From: Lachnospiraceae bacterium UBA1760 | GTDB taxonomy: Bacteria > Bacillota > Clostridia > Lachnospirales > Lachnospiraceae | Length of the DNA stretch: 64,000 nt | NCBI GenBank assembly: GCA_002314775.1 | Contig: DCHE01000014.1 | Location: 25,301-89,300, forward strand | Direction: 5' to 3' | The notes under the pieces: generated by a model | Told to the model about the DNA's origin: nothing | What the model saw: only the letters and a program-made list of their open reading frames with translations | Database searches by the model: none | Program-made: the position numbers and the translations under genes | Part shown: piece by piece, positions 1 through 10,665 of the stretch | Layout: the number at the start of each line of letters is the position of its first letter | Position numbering within the stretch: position 1 is the first letter of the stretch

Positions 1-345
1 GTGACATTTTCGGATATTAAGCTCAGAGTAACTCTTAAGAAGGTATCAGACAGCCTGGACCTTAGCAAAAAAGAGTGTACTAAAATACTTGACTATGATA
101 AAATTAATGAGTCTTTGGTCATTAGGACACCTAAGAAGGAGGATTTTATTGTTATTAATAAGGATGGTGGCAAAAAGCCGTTAAAAAGACTTATGACTGA
201 CAACAAGATTGATCTTAGAAAAAGAGACAGTTGGCCGGTGATTTGCGACGGAGACGAGGTAGTCTGGGCAATTGGTATCAGATATTCAGAGAACTACAAG
301 GTGTCAGAGAAAACCAAAAGAATTGTCATTATAGATATTTTATAG
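1..345 (+). CDS. tilS: tRNA(Ile)-lysidine synthase, C-terminal part (5' end outside window)
   Basis: TilS converts the wobble cytidine of the CAU-anticodon isoleucine tRNA to lysidine, using ATP and lysine in the cytoplasm. Only the last ~114 codons are present. They carry the typical TilS C-terminal domain: the basic GGKKPLKRLMTDNKI segment (about residues 56-70 of the fragment) followed by CDGDEVVWAIGIRYSENYKV. The N-terminal PP-loop ATPase domain would lie upstream of position 1, so the first in-frame codon here is not the real start. The order tilS-hpt-ftsH that follows is the conserved arrangement in Firmicutes and supports the call. Confidence 0.9.
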   Translation: MTFSDIKLRVTLKKVSDSLDLSKKECTKILDYDKINESLVIRTPKKEDFIVINKDGGKKPLKRLMTDNKIDLRKRDSWPVICDGDEVVWAIGIRYSENYKVSEKTKRIVIIDIL

Positions 346-404
346 GTAACAGCGATTAAGGCACGCAGTAATCTGCGGACTATAAATACAGAAAGGATAA
401 GAAT

Positions 405-926
405 ATGGAAAAGATTAGCGTAATGATAACCCAGGAAGAAATTGAGAAGCGTATAGATGAGATGGCTAAGGAGATAAGCCATGTGTACGAGGGAAAGACA
501 GTACATATGATAGGAATTCTCAAGGGAAGCGTATTCTTCATGTGCGAGCTTGCGAAGAGAATGACAATCCCTGTAACTCTTGATTTCATGTCAGTTTCAA
601 GCTATGGAAATGACACAAAATCTTCTGGAGTTGTTAAGATTGTAAAGGATTTGGATGAGCCAATCGAGGGCAAGGAGGTAATACTTGTTGAGGATATCCT
701 TGATTCAGGAAGAACCCTTTCCTATGTATGTGAGATTTTAAAGGCAAGAAAGCCTTCAACCTTAAAGGTTATCACACTTCTTGACAAGCCTGACAGAAGA
801 GTCGTACCTGTATTTCTTGATATGAAGGGCTTTGAGATTCCAGACAAGTTCATCGTTGGCTATGGACTTGACTATGCTCAGAAATACAGAAATCTTCCAT
901 ACATTGGAGTTGTTGAGGAAGAATAA
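405..926 (+). CDS. hpt: hypoxanthine phosphoribosyltransferase
   Basis: This 173-residue enzyme transfers phosphoribose from PRPP to hypoxanthine or guanine (purine salvage, cytoplasm). The PRPP-binding loop EDILDSGRT is at residues 96-104, and the C-terminal KFIVGYGLDYAQKYRNLPYIG segment that closes over the purine is present in normal form. Length is normal for the family. A GAAAGGA ribosome-binding site precedes the ATG. A small hairpin (CGCAG-taat-CTGCG, 364-377) lies in the 59-base gap after tilS. It is followed by ftsH after 44 bases, the usual tilS-hpt-ftsH operon. Confidence 0.95.
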   Translation: MEKISVMITQEEIEKRIDEMAKEISHVYEGKTVHMIGILKGSVFFMCELAKRMTIPVTLDFMSVSSYGNDTKSSGVVKIVKDLDEPIEGKEVILVEDILDSGRTLSYVCEILKARKPSTLKVITLLDKPDRRVVPVFLDMKGFEIPDKFIVGYGLDYAQKYRNLPYIGVVEEE

Positions 927-970
927 TATCATCCGCTCTATTTAGAGAGGATAAGGAGGATACTGGTTTA

Positions 971-2809
971 ATGAATGGTAAAAAGAAAACAGGATCAGGA
1001 TTTTGGATATACCTGATTCTTATTGTTGGACTTGCAGCGGCGTATTTTTGGTATTCCAAGAATGCGGTTGCAGAAGATATTGGCTATACAAATGAAACCC
1101 TCGATAAGGACCTTGAAAAGGGTAATATAGTCAGCATAGACATAGTACAGAACAGAGAGGTTCCAACAGGAACGATTTATGTTAAGTTTACAAATGGTAC
1201 CGAGAAGAAATTCTATTCACCATCGGCTTCTGACACAGAGACAATATGTGGAAAGTACACAAATGTTAATGTAAAGGTGTATGACGTAAAGAGAGCAGGC
1301 TTTTTTGAGAAAGCTCTTCCGTATATTTTTGCAAGTGTAATAATTGCACTTCTCATGATTATGCTCATGGGACAGATATCTGCGGGCAAGGCTAACAGCA
1401 AGATGAATGACTTTGGAAAAAGCCGTGCAAGAAAGATAAATGAAACAAACCTTACCTTTGACGACGTTGCAGGTCTTGATGAGGAGAAGGAGGACTTAAG
1501 CGAGATAGTTGACTTTTTGAAGGATCCTAAGAAGTATAAGGATCTTGGTGCAAGAATCCCTAAGGGAGTTATTTTAGTAGGCCCTCCGGGAACTGGTAAA
1601 ACTCTCATTGCAAAGGCAATTGCAGGTGAGGCTGGAGTTCCATTTTTCTCAATCTCAGGCTCTGATTTTGTCGAGATGTTCGTTGGTGTTGGTGCTTCAA
1701 GAGTAAGAGATTTGTTCGCTGATGCAAAGAAAAACTCACCATGTATCATTTTCATCGATGAGATTGATGCAGTTGCAAGAAGAAGAGGTACAGGTCTTGG
1801 TGGTGGCCATGATGAGCGTGAGCAGACCTTGAACCAGATGCTTGTTGAGATGGATGGTTTCAACGAGAATTCAGGAATTATTGTGCTTGCAGCTACAAAC
1901 CGAGTAGATATTCTCGACCCGGCTATACTTAGACCGGGAAGATTTGACAGAAAGATTGCAATCGGAAGACCTGACGTTAAGGGAAGAGAGGGGATTCTTA
2001 AGGTTCACACAAAGAACAAGCCTCTTTCTGATGATGTAAATATTCATGAGATCGCAAGAACAACTGCGGGCTTTTCAGGCGCAGATTTAGAGAATCTTAT
2101 GAATGAGGCAGCAATCGGTGCTGCAAAGGACAACAGAGCATTTATCTCGAAGAAGGATATTGATAAGTCCTTTATAAAGGTTGGAATAGGAACTGAGAAG
2201 AAGAGCCGACTTGTTCCTGAGAAGGAGAGAAGGATTACGGCCTATCATGAATCTGGTCACGCAATACTGTTCCACCTTCTGTCAGAGGTAGGTCCGGTAT
2301 ACACTGTTTCGATAATACCAACAGGAATTGGTGCTGCGGGCTACACAATGCCACTTCCTGAGAATGATAATGTCTTTAACACAAAGAAAAAGATGCTTCA
2401 GGATATCCAGGTTAGCCTTGGTGGACGAATTGCTGAGGAGATAATATTTGGAGATATCACAACAGGTGCCTCTCAGGATATCAAGACAGCCACAAAGACA
2501 GCTAGAGACATGGTTGTTAAATACGGTATGTCTGAAAAGCTCGGACTCATCAACTATGAAAATGGTGACGATGAGGAGGTGTTCCTTGGTCGTGACTTAG
2601 GTCATGCAAGAGCTTACGGCGAGAATGTTGCTGCAGATATTGATGCTGAGGTTAAGAGAATTATTGACGAATGCTACAATGAAGCAAGGAAAATCATCGA
2701 GGAACACATCGATGTTCTCCACAATTCGGCTAATCTTTTACTTGAGAAGGAGAGAATTGACCGTAAGGAGTTTGAGTCATTGTTCAATTCTGACAAAGCT
2801 ATGGTTTAA
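971..2809 (+). CDS. ftsH: ATP-dependent zinc metalloprotease FtsH
   Basis: FtsH is the membrane-anchored AAA+ protease that degrades misfolded membrane and regulatory proteins. The 612-residue product has two N-terminal membrane segments (about 11-27 and 113-133) around a short extracytoplasmic domain. It then has an AAA+ module with Walker A GPPGTGKT (204-211), Walker B IIFIDE (259-264) and the second region of homology around 309-327. The zinc protease motif HESGH is at 425-429, with the expected downstream aspartate ligand in SQDI (D503). AAGGAGG ends 11 bases before the ATG. The C-terminus stops soon after the protease domain, with no long tail. Complete and ordinary. Confidence 0.96.
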   Translation: MNGKKKTGSGFWIYLILIVGLAAAYFWYSKNAVAEDIGYTNETLDKDLEKGNIVSIDIVQNREVPTGTIYVKFTNGTEKKFYSPSASDTETICGKYTNVNVKVYDVKRAGFFEKALPYIFASVIIALLMIMLMGQISAGKANSKMNDFGKSRARKINETNLTFDDVAGLDEEKEDLSEIVDFLKDPKKYKDLGARIPKGVILVGPPGTGKTLIAKAIAGEAGVPFFSISGSDFVEMFVGVGASRVRDLFADAKKNSPCIIFIDEIDAVARRRGTGLGGGHDEREQTLNQMLVEMDGFNENSGIIVLAATNRVDILDPAILRPGRFDRKIAIGRPDVKGREGILKVHTKNKPLSDDVNIHEIARTTAGFSGADLENLMNEAAIGAAKDNRAFISKKDIDKSFIKVGIGTEKKSRLVPEKERRITAYHESGHAILFHLLSEVGPVYTVSIIPTGIGAAGYTMPLPENDNVFNTKKKMLQDIQVSLGGRIAEEIIFGDITTGASQDIKTATKTARDMVVKYGMSEKLGLINYENGDDEEVFLGRDLGHARAYGENVAADIDAEVKRIIDECYNEARKIIEEHIDVLHNSANLLLEKERIDRKEFESLFNSDKAMV

Positions 2810-2831
2810 AATGATGTCCTGCTATTAAAAG

Positions 2832-2877
2832 TGACGAAGTAAAAAAACAAAATATGCCAGTTTTGACATTTTCGTCA
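2832..2877 (+). other. long imperfect hairpin after ftsH
   Basis: TGACGAA (2832-2838) pairs with TTCGTCA (2871-2877), and CAAAA/TTTTG pair inside. It lies 20 bases after the ftsH stop, with no clear T-run. It may be a processing or stabilising structure. The rest of the 456-base gap 2810-3265 holds two terminators (2913-2950, 3092-3130) and the promoter of the next gene. Confidence 0.35.
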
Positions 2878-2912
2878 TAGAAAAATACAGTCTTTATACA
2901 AATAGCACAAAG

Positions 2913-2950
2913 AAATGCCCCATTTTCAAGCGGAAAAATGGGGCATTTGT
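2913..2950 (+). terminator. bidirectional-type terminator after ftsH
   Basis: Perfect 14-bp inverted repeat AAATGCCCCATTTT (2913-2926) / AAAATGGGGCATTT (2935-2948), with an 8-base loop and T-rich flank. It is placed to end the tilS-hpt-ftsH transcript. Confidence 0.7.
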
Positions 2951-3091
2951 CATTTTGCACAAAAAAAGTGGGGACAATAAAATTATTTTGTGAACACTTT
3001 TTATAAAATATGAATATAATAATCATTGTAACCCCCCCAATACATTATATAGTTTTTTGCTACACCCCATAAGTAACAAAATACCTTCTCC

Positions 3092-3130
3092 AAAAGAGGG
3101 CAGTCGTTCGGTAGACTGTCCTCTTTTCCT
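3092..3130 (+). terminator. rho-independent terminator
   Basis: AAAAGAGGGCAGTC (3092-3105) pairs with GACTGTCCTCTTTT with one G-U pair, around a GTTCGGTA loop, and ends in TTTTCC. It is a second stop signal between ftsH and the GH13 gene. Confidence 0.8.
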
Positions 3131-3161
3131 GTTTAAGAATAAAATCCCCTATTTTTACTGG

Positions 3162-3242
3162 CAACGTTTTTATATACATATTATACAATAAAGTTTGAAT
3201 GTCCAAAAAAACGTTGAGAAATAAGTGCTTTTGGTTTAAAAT
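3162..3242 (+). promoter_or_regulatory. promoter of the GH13 gene with flanking inverted repeat
   Basis: A sigma-A type promoter is visible: TTGAGA (3214-3219), 17-base spacer, TAAAAT (3237-3242). An inverted pair CAACGTTTTT (3162-3171) and AAAAACGTTG (3207-3216) surrounds the upstream side, and its second arm overlaps the -35 box. That position suits a repressor operator, for example a LacI/MalR-type sugar regulator; this is inference. Confidence 0.5.
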
Positions 3243-3271
3243 ATACTAGTGGAAAAAAGGAGGGAATGGAT

Positions 3272-5365
3272 ATGTCGTATAACAAGATTAGCAGAGCTGT
3301 TGATTATATTTTCAATAATAAGCCAGCGCTTAATTTTGGTGCGCTATTTAGCGATGGAACTGAATTTTACCGCTCACCTCAGGAACCTAAGAACGGAGAA
3401 CAGGTCAAGCTGAGATTTAGAACTGCGCCATATAACGTTGATGAAATATATCTATGCATAGGTGATGAGAGACTCCTCATGGAGAGAGAGTTTTCAGATC
3501 AGTTATTTGATTATTATTTTGTCATGACTCCTCCAGTAACAAAAAGACTTGAGTATTATTTTGAGATACACTCTGGAAGGGTTACAGCATATTACAACAA
3601 GCTGTTTTTACAGAAGCATCTGAATCGTGATTATGACTTTGAACTCATTCCAGACTTCACAGTACCGGCATGGGCTAAGGGTGCAGTATTCTATCAGATT
3701 TTTGTTGACAGATTCTGCAACGGAGACCCTTCAAACGATGTACTTACTAACGAATACAGATATATTAATGACAGAAGCGCTCATATCGACGACTGGTTTC
3801 AGAATCCAGCCTGTATGGATGTAGCCAATTTCTACGGCGGAGATTTGCAGGGTGTTATTAATAAGCTTGATTACCTGAAGGACCTTGGCGTTGATGTATT
3901 ATATTTAAATCCAATATTTGTTTCACCTTCTAGTCATAAGTATGATATTCAGGATTACGATTATGTGGATCCGCATTTTGGAAAGATTGTTAAGGATGAG
4001 GGAAGACTTCTTCCTGAAGGCTCTCTGTTCAACAAAGAGTCAACAAGATATGTAAACAGAGTTACAGCCTTAGAGAACCTTGAGGCGTCCAATGATGTGT
4101 TTATTAAGCTTGTTGAGGAGATTCACAAGAGAGGCATGAAGATTGTCTTAGATGGTGTATTTAACCATTGTGGCTCCTTCAATAAGTGGATAGACAGAGA
4201 GCGAATTTACGAGGGCGAGGAGGGCTATGCCCCAGGAGCCTACGTATCACAGGACAGCCCATACAGAAGCTTCTTCAAGTTTAATGACCAGTATTCATGG
4301 CCTTACAACGGAAGCTACAATGGATGGTGGGGACATGATACACTTCCAAAGCTCAATTATGAAGAATCTGATATGCTTTATGAGTATATTATGAGAATAG
4401 GCAGAAAATGGGTTTCGCCTCCATTTAATGTGGATGGCTGGAGACTTGATGTTGCAGCTGATTTAGGTCAGTCGGAGGAATTCAATCACAGATTCTGGAG
4501 AGATTTCAGAAGGAACGTTAAGGAAGCTAATCCAAATGCAATCATTTTGGCTGAGCATTATGGCAATCCAAAGCCATGGTTACTCGGTGACCAGTGGGAT
4601 ACGGTTATGAACTATGATGCATTTATGGAGCCTATTACCTGGTTCTTGACAGGTGTTGAAAAGCACAGTGATGAGTTCAGAGGAGACTTGATGGGTAATC
4701 CGGATGTATTTACCGGGGCTATGAGACATCATATGTCACATCTTAGTCAGGGCTCACTCGAGGTAGCCATGAACGAGCTTTCAAATCATGATCATTCAAG
4801 ATTTTTGACTCGAACCAACAGGAAGGTTGGTCGTCTTCACACACTGGGTGCTGAGGCAGCTAACCAGGATATCAATAAGGGAGTGTTCAGAGAGGCAGTT
4901 GTCTTCCAGATGACCTGGCCTGGCGCACCGACTCTTTACTACGGTGATGAGGCTGGTCTTTGCGGATGGACGGACCCTGATAACAGAAGAACATATCCTT
5001 GGGGAAGAGAGGACCAGAAGCTTATCAGCTTCCATAAGGAGATGATAAGAATTCATAAGGAGAGTGTAGCTCTTATGAAGGGTTCAGTTATCTTCCTTCA
5101 CTGTGAAAATAAGGTTATCTCATATGGAAGATTTACCAGGGACGAGGCAGTAATCGTAATTTTGAACAATGATTACTGTGACAAGGATTTGAAGATTCAC
5201 GTTAGAAGACTTGGAGTAATAAATAACAGAACCATGAAGCGTGTTATGCTTACAACTGAGGAGGGCTACGATATTGACGAAAAGACCTACATGGTACAGA
5301 ACAATATGCTTTCAGTTGTAGTTCCAAAGATATCAGCTTCAGTGTATGTATATAAGACAAATTAA
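3272..5365 (+). CDS. GH13 alpha-glycosidase with N-terminal CBM34-like domain (neopullulanase / maltogenic-amylase type)
   Basis: Hydrolyses alpha-glucosidic bonds in starch-derived oligosaccharides or pullulan. From the ATG at 3272 the protein has 697 residues and no signal peptide, so it is probably cytoplasmic. Residues ~15-120 resemble a CBM34 N-domain. The (beta/alpha)8 barrel follows with AVFYQIFVDRF (~138), DGVFNH (~294), nucleophile D393 in DGWRLDVA, acid/base E428 in ILAEHYG, and D507 in LSNHDHS. A C-terminal beta domain ends the protein. An in-frame ATG at 3266 exists, but AAGGAGG (3258-3264) is too close to it and sits 7 bases before 3272. Monocistronic between terminators. Exact substrate is not decidable from sequence alone. 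Confidence 0.88.
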   Translation: MSYNKISRAVDYIFNNKPALNFGALFSDGTEFYRSPQEPKNGEQVKLRFRTAPYNVDEIYLCIGDERLLMEREFSDQLFDYYFVMTPPVTKRLEYYFEIHSGRVTAYYNKLFLQKHLNRDYDFELIPDFTVPAWAKGAVFYQIFVDRFCNGDPSNDVLTNEYRYINDRSAHIDDWFQNPACMDVANFYGGDLQGVINKLDYLKDLGVDVLYLNPIFVSPSSHKYDIQDYDYVDPHFGKIVKDEGRLLPEGSLFNKESTRYVNRVTALENLEASNDVFIKLVEEIHKRGMKIVLDGVFNHCGSFNKWIDRERIYEGEEGYAPGAYVSQDSPYRSFFKFNDQYSWPYNGSYNGWWGHDTLPKLNYEESDMLYEYIMRIGRKWVSPPFNVDGWRLDVAADLGQSEEFNHRFWRDFRRNVKEANPNAIILAEHYGNPKPWLLGDQWDTVMNYDAFMEPITWFLTGVEKHSDEFRGDLMGNPDVFTGAMRHHMSHLSQGSLEVAMNELSNHDHSRFLTRTNRKVGRLHTLGAEAANQDINKGVFREAVVFQMTWPGAPTLYYGDEAGLCGWTDPDNRRTYPWGREDQKLISFHKEMIRIHKESVALMKGSVIFLHCENKVISYGRFTRDEAVIVILNNDYCDKDLKIHVRRLGVINNRTMKRVMLTTEEGYDIDEKTYMVQNNMLSVVVPKISASVYVYKTN

Positions 5366-5366
5366 T

Positions 5367-5408
5367 AAAAGAGTCAGGCAGAATAAGTTATTTTGCCTGA
5401 CTTTTTTC
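5367..5408 (+). terminator. rho-independent terminator after the GH13 gene
   Basis: AGTCAGGCA (5372-5380) pairs with TGCCTGACT (5394-5402), followed immediately by TTTTTT. Upstream A-tract pairs with the T-run, as in strong terminators. Confidence 0.88.
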
Positions 5409-5477
5409 TAGTAAGGGCTTAAGTATCCTGTGAATTTACAGGTTGGAAAGGAATAAATGCATCTTATCGGGAAAAAT

Positions 5478-5527
5478 CGAATACTTGTTCGATTTGTGTT
5501 GATAGAAGCATATAGTTATGCTATACT
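5478..5527 (+). promoter_or_regulatory. SOS (LexA/DinR) box and sigma-A promoter of uvrB
   Basis: CGAATACTTGTTCG (5478-5491) closely fits the Gram-positive LexA site, CGAAC-N4-GTTCG, differing at the fifth base. Seven bases later comes a near-consensus promoter: TTGATA (5499-5504), 17-base spacer, TATACT (5522-5527). uvrB is a classical LexA target, so DNA-damage induction is the expected regulation. The predicted leader is ~90 bases. Confidence 0.75.
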
Positions 5528-5625
5528 CAAGAGACCTAGGATGAATACCTAAGATGAATGTAGTATTAGTGTAAAATGAATGTGGTTTGCATATAATTTG
5601 AATTAAGAATTGAGGTGATAAGGCT

Positions 5626-7641
5626 ATGGCAGCTACTAATGATGAAAGTATATTTAAACTGGTTTCTCCTTACGAACCGACTGGTGACCAGCCAGAGGCC
5701 ATCGAGAAGCTTGTCAGTGGATTTAAGGAGGGCAAGAAGAAGCAGACTCTTTTAGGAGTTACAGGTTCAGGAAAGACCTTTACTATGGCGAATGTGATAC
5801 AAAAGCTTCAGAAGCCAACGCTTATTATCTCACATAATAAGACTCTTGCAGCTCAGCTATACGGAGAGTTTAAGGCATTCTTCCCTGAGAATGCAGTAGA
5901 GTATTTTGTCAGTTACTACGATTATTATCAGCCTGAGGCATATGTACCCTCAACAGATACCTACATTGCCAAGGATTCTTCTATAAATGATGAGATAGAT
6001 AAGCTTAGACATAGTGCAACAGCGGCACTGATTGAGAGGAAGGATGTAATTGTCATTGCGTCGGTTTCCTGCATTTACGGTATCGGTGCTCCAGAGGACT
6101 ATAAGTCAATGATGATAAGCTTAAGACCTGGTATGACAAAGGACAGAGACGAGCTGATAGAACAGCTTATTGACGACCAGTACACTAGAAATGAGATGGA
6201 TTTTAAGCGTGGAACCTTCAGAGTGAAGGGAGATACGGTTGAGATCATCCCTGTCAACACAAACGAGGATGCTTTAAGAGTGGAGTTCTTCGGAGATGAG
6301 ATAGACAGAATCACAGAGTTCGACCCGCTTACAGGAGAGGTTAAGAGGAATGTCAACTTCGCCTGCATTTTCCCTGCTTCACACTACGTTGTAGGCGATG
6401 CCAAGATGGAGAGAGCCATCGAGGAGATTGAGGGGGAGCTAAAGGAGCAGGTGGCTTATTTCAAGCAGAATGATAAGCTCCTTGAGGCTCAGAGAATAAA
6501 AGAAAGAACAGAATTTGATATTGAGATGCTCAGAGAGACAGGCTTTTGCTCTGGAATTGAGAACTATACAAGAATCCTTGCGGGACTTAAGGCTGGCGAT
6601 ACTCCAAGTACACTTATCGACTTCTTCAATGATGACTTCCTCATAATAGTTGACGAGTCGCATATAACACTTCCGCAGATCAGAGGTATGTTTGCAGGCA
6701 ATAAGGCGAGGAAGCAGACACTTATTGATTTTGGCTTCAGACTTCCATCAGCTATGGACAACAGACCGCTTTGCTTTGAGGAGTTTGAGTCTAAGATAGA
6801 TGATATATTATTTGTATCAGCAACGCCGAACACCTATGAGGATGAGCACGAGGAGGGCCGAGCAGAGCAGATTATAAGACCTACAGGACTGCTTGATCCG
6901 CCGGTTGAAGTGAAGCCTGTAACAGGGCAGATTGATGATCTTTTAACTGAGATTGGAAAAGAGATAGAGAAGAGTCATAAGGTTCTCGTAACCACCCTTA
7001 CAAAGAGGATGGCAGAGGAGCTTACAGAGTATCTTAGAAAGTCAGATATTAAGGTTAAATACCTTCACTCGGATATAGACACATTAGAGAGAATGGAGAT
7101 TGTAAGAGATCTGAGACTTGGAGTGTTTGATGTTCTTGTGGGTATAAATCTTCTGAGAGAGGGTCTTGATATACCGGAGGTTGCACTTGTCGCAATACTA
7201 GATGCGGACAAGGAGGGCTTCTTAAGATCAGAAACCTCACTTGTTCAGACTATAGGACGTGCTGCCAGAAATGCTGAGGGACGAGTTATTATGTACGCAG
7301 ACACAATAACCGGCTCTATGAAGTATGCACTCTCTGAAACCGAGAGAAGAAGAAGGATTCAGCAGGCCTACAATGAGGCTCATGGTATTACTCCTCAGAC
7401 AATAAAGAAGGAAGTAAGAGATTTGATATCCACATCAGTTGAGGATGATAAGAACCCGGATAAGGACAGAAGATACTCAAGGGATGCTGAGCTTATGTCG
7501 AAGAAGGAGCTTGAGAAGGAGATTCAGAGAATCACAAAGAAGATGAATCAGGCTGCAGTTGAGCTTAACTTCGAGCTTGCGGCAAAGCTTCGAGATGAGA
7601 TGAAGGAGCTTAAGGAAGCTCTGAGAGATTATGATAATTAG
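5626..7641 (+). CDS. uvrB: UvrABC excinuclease subunit B
   Basis: UvrB is the damage-verifying helicase-like subunit of nucleotide excision repair. It is loaded by UvrA and recruits UvrC. The 671-residue protein shows Walker A GVTGSGKT (44-51), the damage-probing beta-hairpin around [10 protein letters not shown] (97-106), VDESH (~343), the conserved ILFVSATP motif, the helicase motif [10 protein letters not shown], and a C-terminal UVR domain (~634-668) for contact with UvrC. GAGGTGAT precedes the ATG. It is followed by uvrA after 109 bases. The LexA-like box upstream puts the pair in the SOS regulon. Confidence 0.97.
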   Translation: MAATNDESIFKLVSPYEPTGDQPEAIEKLVSGFKEGKKKQTLLGVTGSGKTFTMANVIQKLQKPTLIISHNKTLAAQLYGEFKAFFPENAVEYFVSYYDYYQPEAYVPSTDTYIAKDSSINDEIDKLRHSATAALIERKDVIVIASVSCIYGIGAPEDYKSMMISLRPGMTKDRDELIEQLIDDQYTRNEMDFKRGTFRVKGDTVEIIPVNTNEDALRVEFFGDEIDRITEFDPLTGEVKRNVNFACIFPASHYVVGDAKMERAIEEIEGELKEQVAYFKQNDKLLEAQRIKERTEFDIEMLRETGFCSGIENYTRILAGLKAGDTPSTLIDFFNDDFLIIVDESHITLPQIRGMFAGNKARKQTLIDFGFRLPSAMDNRPLCFEEFESKIDDILFVSATPNTYEDEHEEGRAEQIIRPTGLLDPPVEVKPVTGQIDDLLTEIGKEIEKSHKVLVTTLTKRMAEELTEYLRKSDIKVKYLHSDIDTLERMEIVRDLRLGVFDVLVGINLLREGLDIPEVALVAILDADKEGFLRSETSLVQTIGRAARNAEGRVIMYADTITGSMKYALSETERRRRIQQAYNEAHGITPQTIKKEVRDLISTSVEDDKNPDKDRRYSRDAELMSKKELEKEIQRITKKMNQAAVELNFELAAKLRDEMKELKEALRDYDN

Positions 7642-7673
7642 TAGCAGCTAAGATAATAAGCTTTAGAAAAAAT

Positions 7674-7749
7674 GAGATAATAGGCTTAGATATTATGATA
7701 CATACGAGATAATAGATAAAACGAGATAATTAAATTGAGATAATTAAAA
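7674..7749. repeat. AT-rich direct repeats in the uvrA leader (8-bp core, 14-bp tandem pair)
   Basis: GAGATAAT occurs at 7674, 7706, 7723 and 7737, with AGATAAT also at 7651. The last two lie in an imperfect 14-bp tandem: CGAGATAATTAAAT (7722-7735) and TGAGATAATTAAAA (7736-7749). The repeat ends one base before the uvrA ATG, replaces a normal Shine-Dalgarno, and leaves only a weak GAG. Confidence 0.8.
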
Positions 7750-7750
7750 T

Positions 7751-10576
7751 ATGGAAGAGATAAAATATATAACAGTTAAAGGTGCAAAGGAGCACAACCT
7801 AAAAAATATAGATGTTAAGATTCCAAGAAACAAATTTGTAGTAATAACCGGACTTAGTGGCTCTGGAAAGTCGTCACTGGCCTTTGATACTATCTACGCA
7901 GAGGGACAGAGAAGGTACGTTGAGTCTCTTTCCTCCTACGCAAGAATGTTTCTTGGTCAGGCAGATAAGCCTGATGTGGAGAAGATAGACGGACTATCAC
8001 CGGCCATTTCGATTGACCAGAAGTCCACGAATAGAAACCCTCGTTCTACAGTAGGAACAGTAACAGAGATATATGATTACTTAAGATTACTATATGCCAG
8101 AATAGGAATCCCACACTGCCCAAAGTGTGGAAATGTCATCGAGAGACAGACTGTTGACCAGATGGTTGACGAGATTATGAAGCTTCCGGAGAGGACTAAG
8201 TTCAGCCTTCTTGCCCCAGTTGTAAAGGGAAGGAAGGGTGAGCACCAGAAGGTTCTTGAAAAGGCTAAAAAGAGCGGTTTTGTGAGAGCAGTTGTGGATG
8301 GTAATCAGTATGAGCTTTCAGAGGAGATTGTTCTTGAAAAGAACAAGAAGCATAATATTGATATCATAGTGGACAGACTAATCCTGAAGGAGGGAATTGA
8401 GAAAAGACTTACTGACTCCATCGAGACAGTGCTCAAGCTTACAGACGGAGTATTAAAGGTTGACGTGGTTGATGGGGATACGCTGACATTTTCGGACAGC
8501 TTCTCCTGCCCAGACTGTGGCATTAGTATAGATGAGATTGAGCCTAGAAGCTTTTCATTTAATAACCCATTTGGAGCCTGCCCTGACTGTACAGGTCTTG
8601 GCTTCAGAAGTGAGTTTGATGTAGATCTTATGGTACCGGACAAAACCCGTTCATTATCTGAGGGTGCATTTGCAGTTCCTGGCTGGCAGTCAAGTGGAGA
8701 CAAAAAGAGCTTTGCCTACGGAGTGCTGGATGCACTTTCAAAGGAATATAATTTTTCACTCGAAACTCCATTCAGGGAGTTAAGTGATGAGGCAAAAGAG
8801 GTAATACTCTACGGTACAAATGGCAAGAAGATTAACGTTTACTACGAGGGACAAAGAGGTGCAGGAACCTATGCAATTCCATTTGAGGGCCTTGTAAAGA
8901 ATGTAGAGAGAAGATACAGAGAGACTGGCTCCGAGTCCGTAAAGATGGATTACGAAACCTATATGACAACTATTCCATGCTCAACCTGTCACGGAATGAG
9001 ACTTAAGGATACAAGCCTTGCAGTAACTATCGGCGGCAAGAATATATTTGAGATTACAGAACTTCCTATTGGTGAGCTCAATGATTATATTAGCGGTCTT
9101 ACGCTTACGGACAGAATGAAGCATATAGGCGAGCAGATAATAAAGGAGATAATGGCCAGAACCGGTTTTATGGTTGATGTTGGACTTAATTACCTTACAC
9201 TAAGCAGGGCGACAAGTTCACTTTCCGGCGGAGAAGCTCAGAGAATAAGACTTGCAACCCAGATTGGTTCAGGTCTTGTAGGCGTATCTTACATTTTGGA
9301 TGAACCAAGTATTGGTCTTCATCAGAGAGATAATGACAAGCTAATTACGGCACTCAAGCACTTAAGAGATCTTGGCAACACACTTATTGTCGTAGAGCAT
9401 GATGAGGATACAATGTATGCTGCAGACCACATTATTGACATCGGCCCGGGTGCAGGTGTAAATGGTGGATACGTGGTGGCAGAGGGAACTGTTTCGGATA
9501 TTATCAGCTGCGAGGAGTCTGTGACAGGAGCATATCTCAGTAAAAGAGTAGTGATTCCAGTTCCTGATGTAAGAAGAAAGCCAGCTAATTTCCTTACGAT
9601 TAAGGGTGCGAGAGAGAATAACCTGAAGAATATAGATGTGGAGATACCACTTGGAGTATTCACCTGTATCACAGGAGTGTCTGGCTCGGGAAAGAGCTCA
9701 CTCATCAATGAAATACTCAAAAAGAGACTGGCAAGAGATCTTAACAGGGCGAGACTTAAGCCGGGAAAGCATGATGAAATATTAGGTATAGAGAACCTTG
9801 ATAAGGTTATTGATATTGACCAGTCACCTATTGGACGTTCACCACGTTCAAACCCTGCGACCTATACAGGTGTATTTGATTTGATAAGGGATTTATTTGC
9901 AGGAACCAAGGATGCAAAGGCTATGGGCTATCAGAAGGGCCGATTCTCCTTCAACGTCTCAGGAGGACGCTGTGAGGCCTGCCGTGGCGATGGAATAATC
10001 AAGATTGAGATGCATTTCCTTCCAGATGTATATGTGCCATGTGAGGTTTGTGGAGGAAAGAGATATAACAGAGAAACACTTGAGGTAAAATACAAGGGTA
10101 AGAACATCTTTGAGGTTCTTGATATGACTGTAGAAGAGGCCTGTGATTTCTTTGAAAATGTACCATCAATTAAGAGAAAGATAGAGACCTTAAAGGACGT
10201 TGGTCTGGGATATATTAAACTCGGTCAGCCATCTACCACGCTGTCTGGCGGTGAGGCACAGCGAATCAAGCTTGCAACCGAGCTCAGCAGAAGAAGCACT
10301 GGAAGAACAATTTACATCCTGGATGAGCCTACAACTGGTCTTCATTTTGCAGATGTTCACAGGCTTGTGGAGATACTCCAGAGGCTTACTGATGGTGGAA
10401 ATTCTGTAGTTGTAATCGAACATAATCTTGACGTTATCAAGGAGGCAGATTATATTATTGATATGGGACCTGAAGGCGGAAACGGTGGAGGAACTGTTAT
10501 TGCCAAGGGTACACCAGAAGAAGTTAGTAGTATTGAGGAGTCCTATACTGGAAGATATCTGAAGAGATATCTTTAG
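7751..10576 (+). CDS. uvrA: UvrABC excinuclease subunit A
   Basis: UvrA is the ABC-type ATPase that detects DNA lesions and loads UvrB. The 941-residue protein has two ABC modules. The first has Walker A GLSGSGKS (34-41), a CxxC zinc site CPDC...CPDC (~254-280), and signature [12 protein letters not shown] (~493). The second has Walker A GVSGSGKS (~643), zinc motif CEAC...CEVC (~740-770), and signature [12 protein letters not shown] (~834) with [10 protein letters not shown]. An extra CPKC lies at ~123. Length is normal. The start has no strong ribosome-binding site, only repeats (7722-7749), so translation may depend on coupling to uvrB or be tuned by the leader. Confidence 0.97.
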   Translation: MEEIKYITVKGAKEHNLKNIDVKIPRNKFVVITGLSGSGKSSLAFDTIYAEGQRRYVESLSSYARMFLGQADKPDVEKIDGLSPAISIDQKSTNRNPRSTVGTVTEIYDYLRLLYARIGIPHCPKCGNVIERQTVDQMVDEIMKLPERTKFSLLAPVVKGRKGEHQKVLEKAKKSGFVRAVVDGNQYELSEEIVLEKNKKHNIDIIVDRLILKEGIEKRLTDSIETVLKLTDGVLKVDVVDGDTLTFSDSFSCPDCGISIDEIEPRSFSFNNPFGACPDCTGLGFRSEFDVDLMVPDKTRSLSEGAFAVPGWQSSGDKKSFAYGVLDALSKEYNFSLETPFRELSDEAKEVILYGTNGKKINVYYEGQRGAGTYAIPFEGLVKNVERRYRETGSESVKMDYETYMTTIPCSTCHGMRLKDTSLAVTIGGKNIFEITELPIGELNDYISGLTLTDRMKHIGEQIIKEIMARTGFMVDVGLNYLTLSRATSSLSGGEAQRIRLATQIGSGLVGVSYILDEPSIGLHQRDNDKLITALKHLRDLGNTLIVVEHDEDTMYAADHIIDIGPGAGVNGGYVVAEGTVSDIISCEESVTGAYLSKRVVIPVPDVRRKPANFLTIKGARENNLKNIDVEIPLGVFTCITGVSGSGKSSLINEILKKRLARDLNRARLKPGKHDEILGIENLDKVIDIDQSPIGRSPRSNPATYTGVFDLIRDLFAGTKDAKAMGYQKGRFSFNVSGGRCEACRGDGIIKIEMHFLPDVYVPCEVCGGKRYNRETLEVKYKGKNIFEVLDMTVEEACDFFENVPSIKRKIETLKDVGLGYIKLGQPSTTLSGGEAQRIKLATELSRRSTGRTIYILDEPTTGLHFADVHRLVEILQRLTDGGNSVVVIEHNLDVIKEADYIIDMGPEGGNGGGTVIAKGTPEEVSSIEESYTGRYLKRYL

Positions 10577-10665
10577 CGTTAAGGCTCTGATATGTCGCAG
10601 AAGTGAACCTGAAGTGGGAGCAGGCTGCGACCTACTCTTATAGTTACACGAGGAGGGAGAATGAT

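Noticed and set aside
1213..1863. 216-codon minus-strand frame inside ftsH, and similar long antisense frames (for example 22503-23045)
   Set aside because: They lie fully inside well-supported genes and reflect the codon bias of the plus-strand reading frame.
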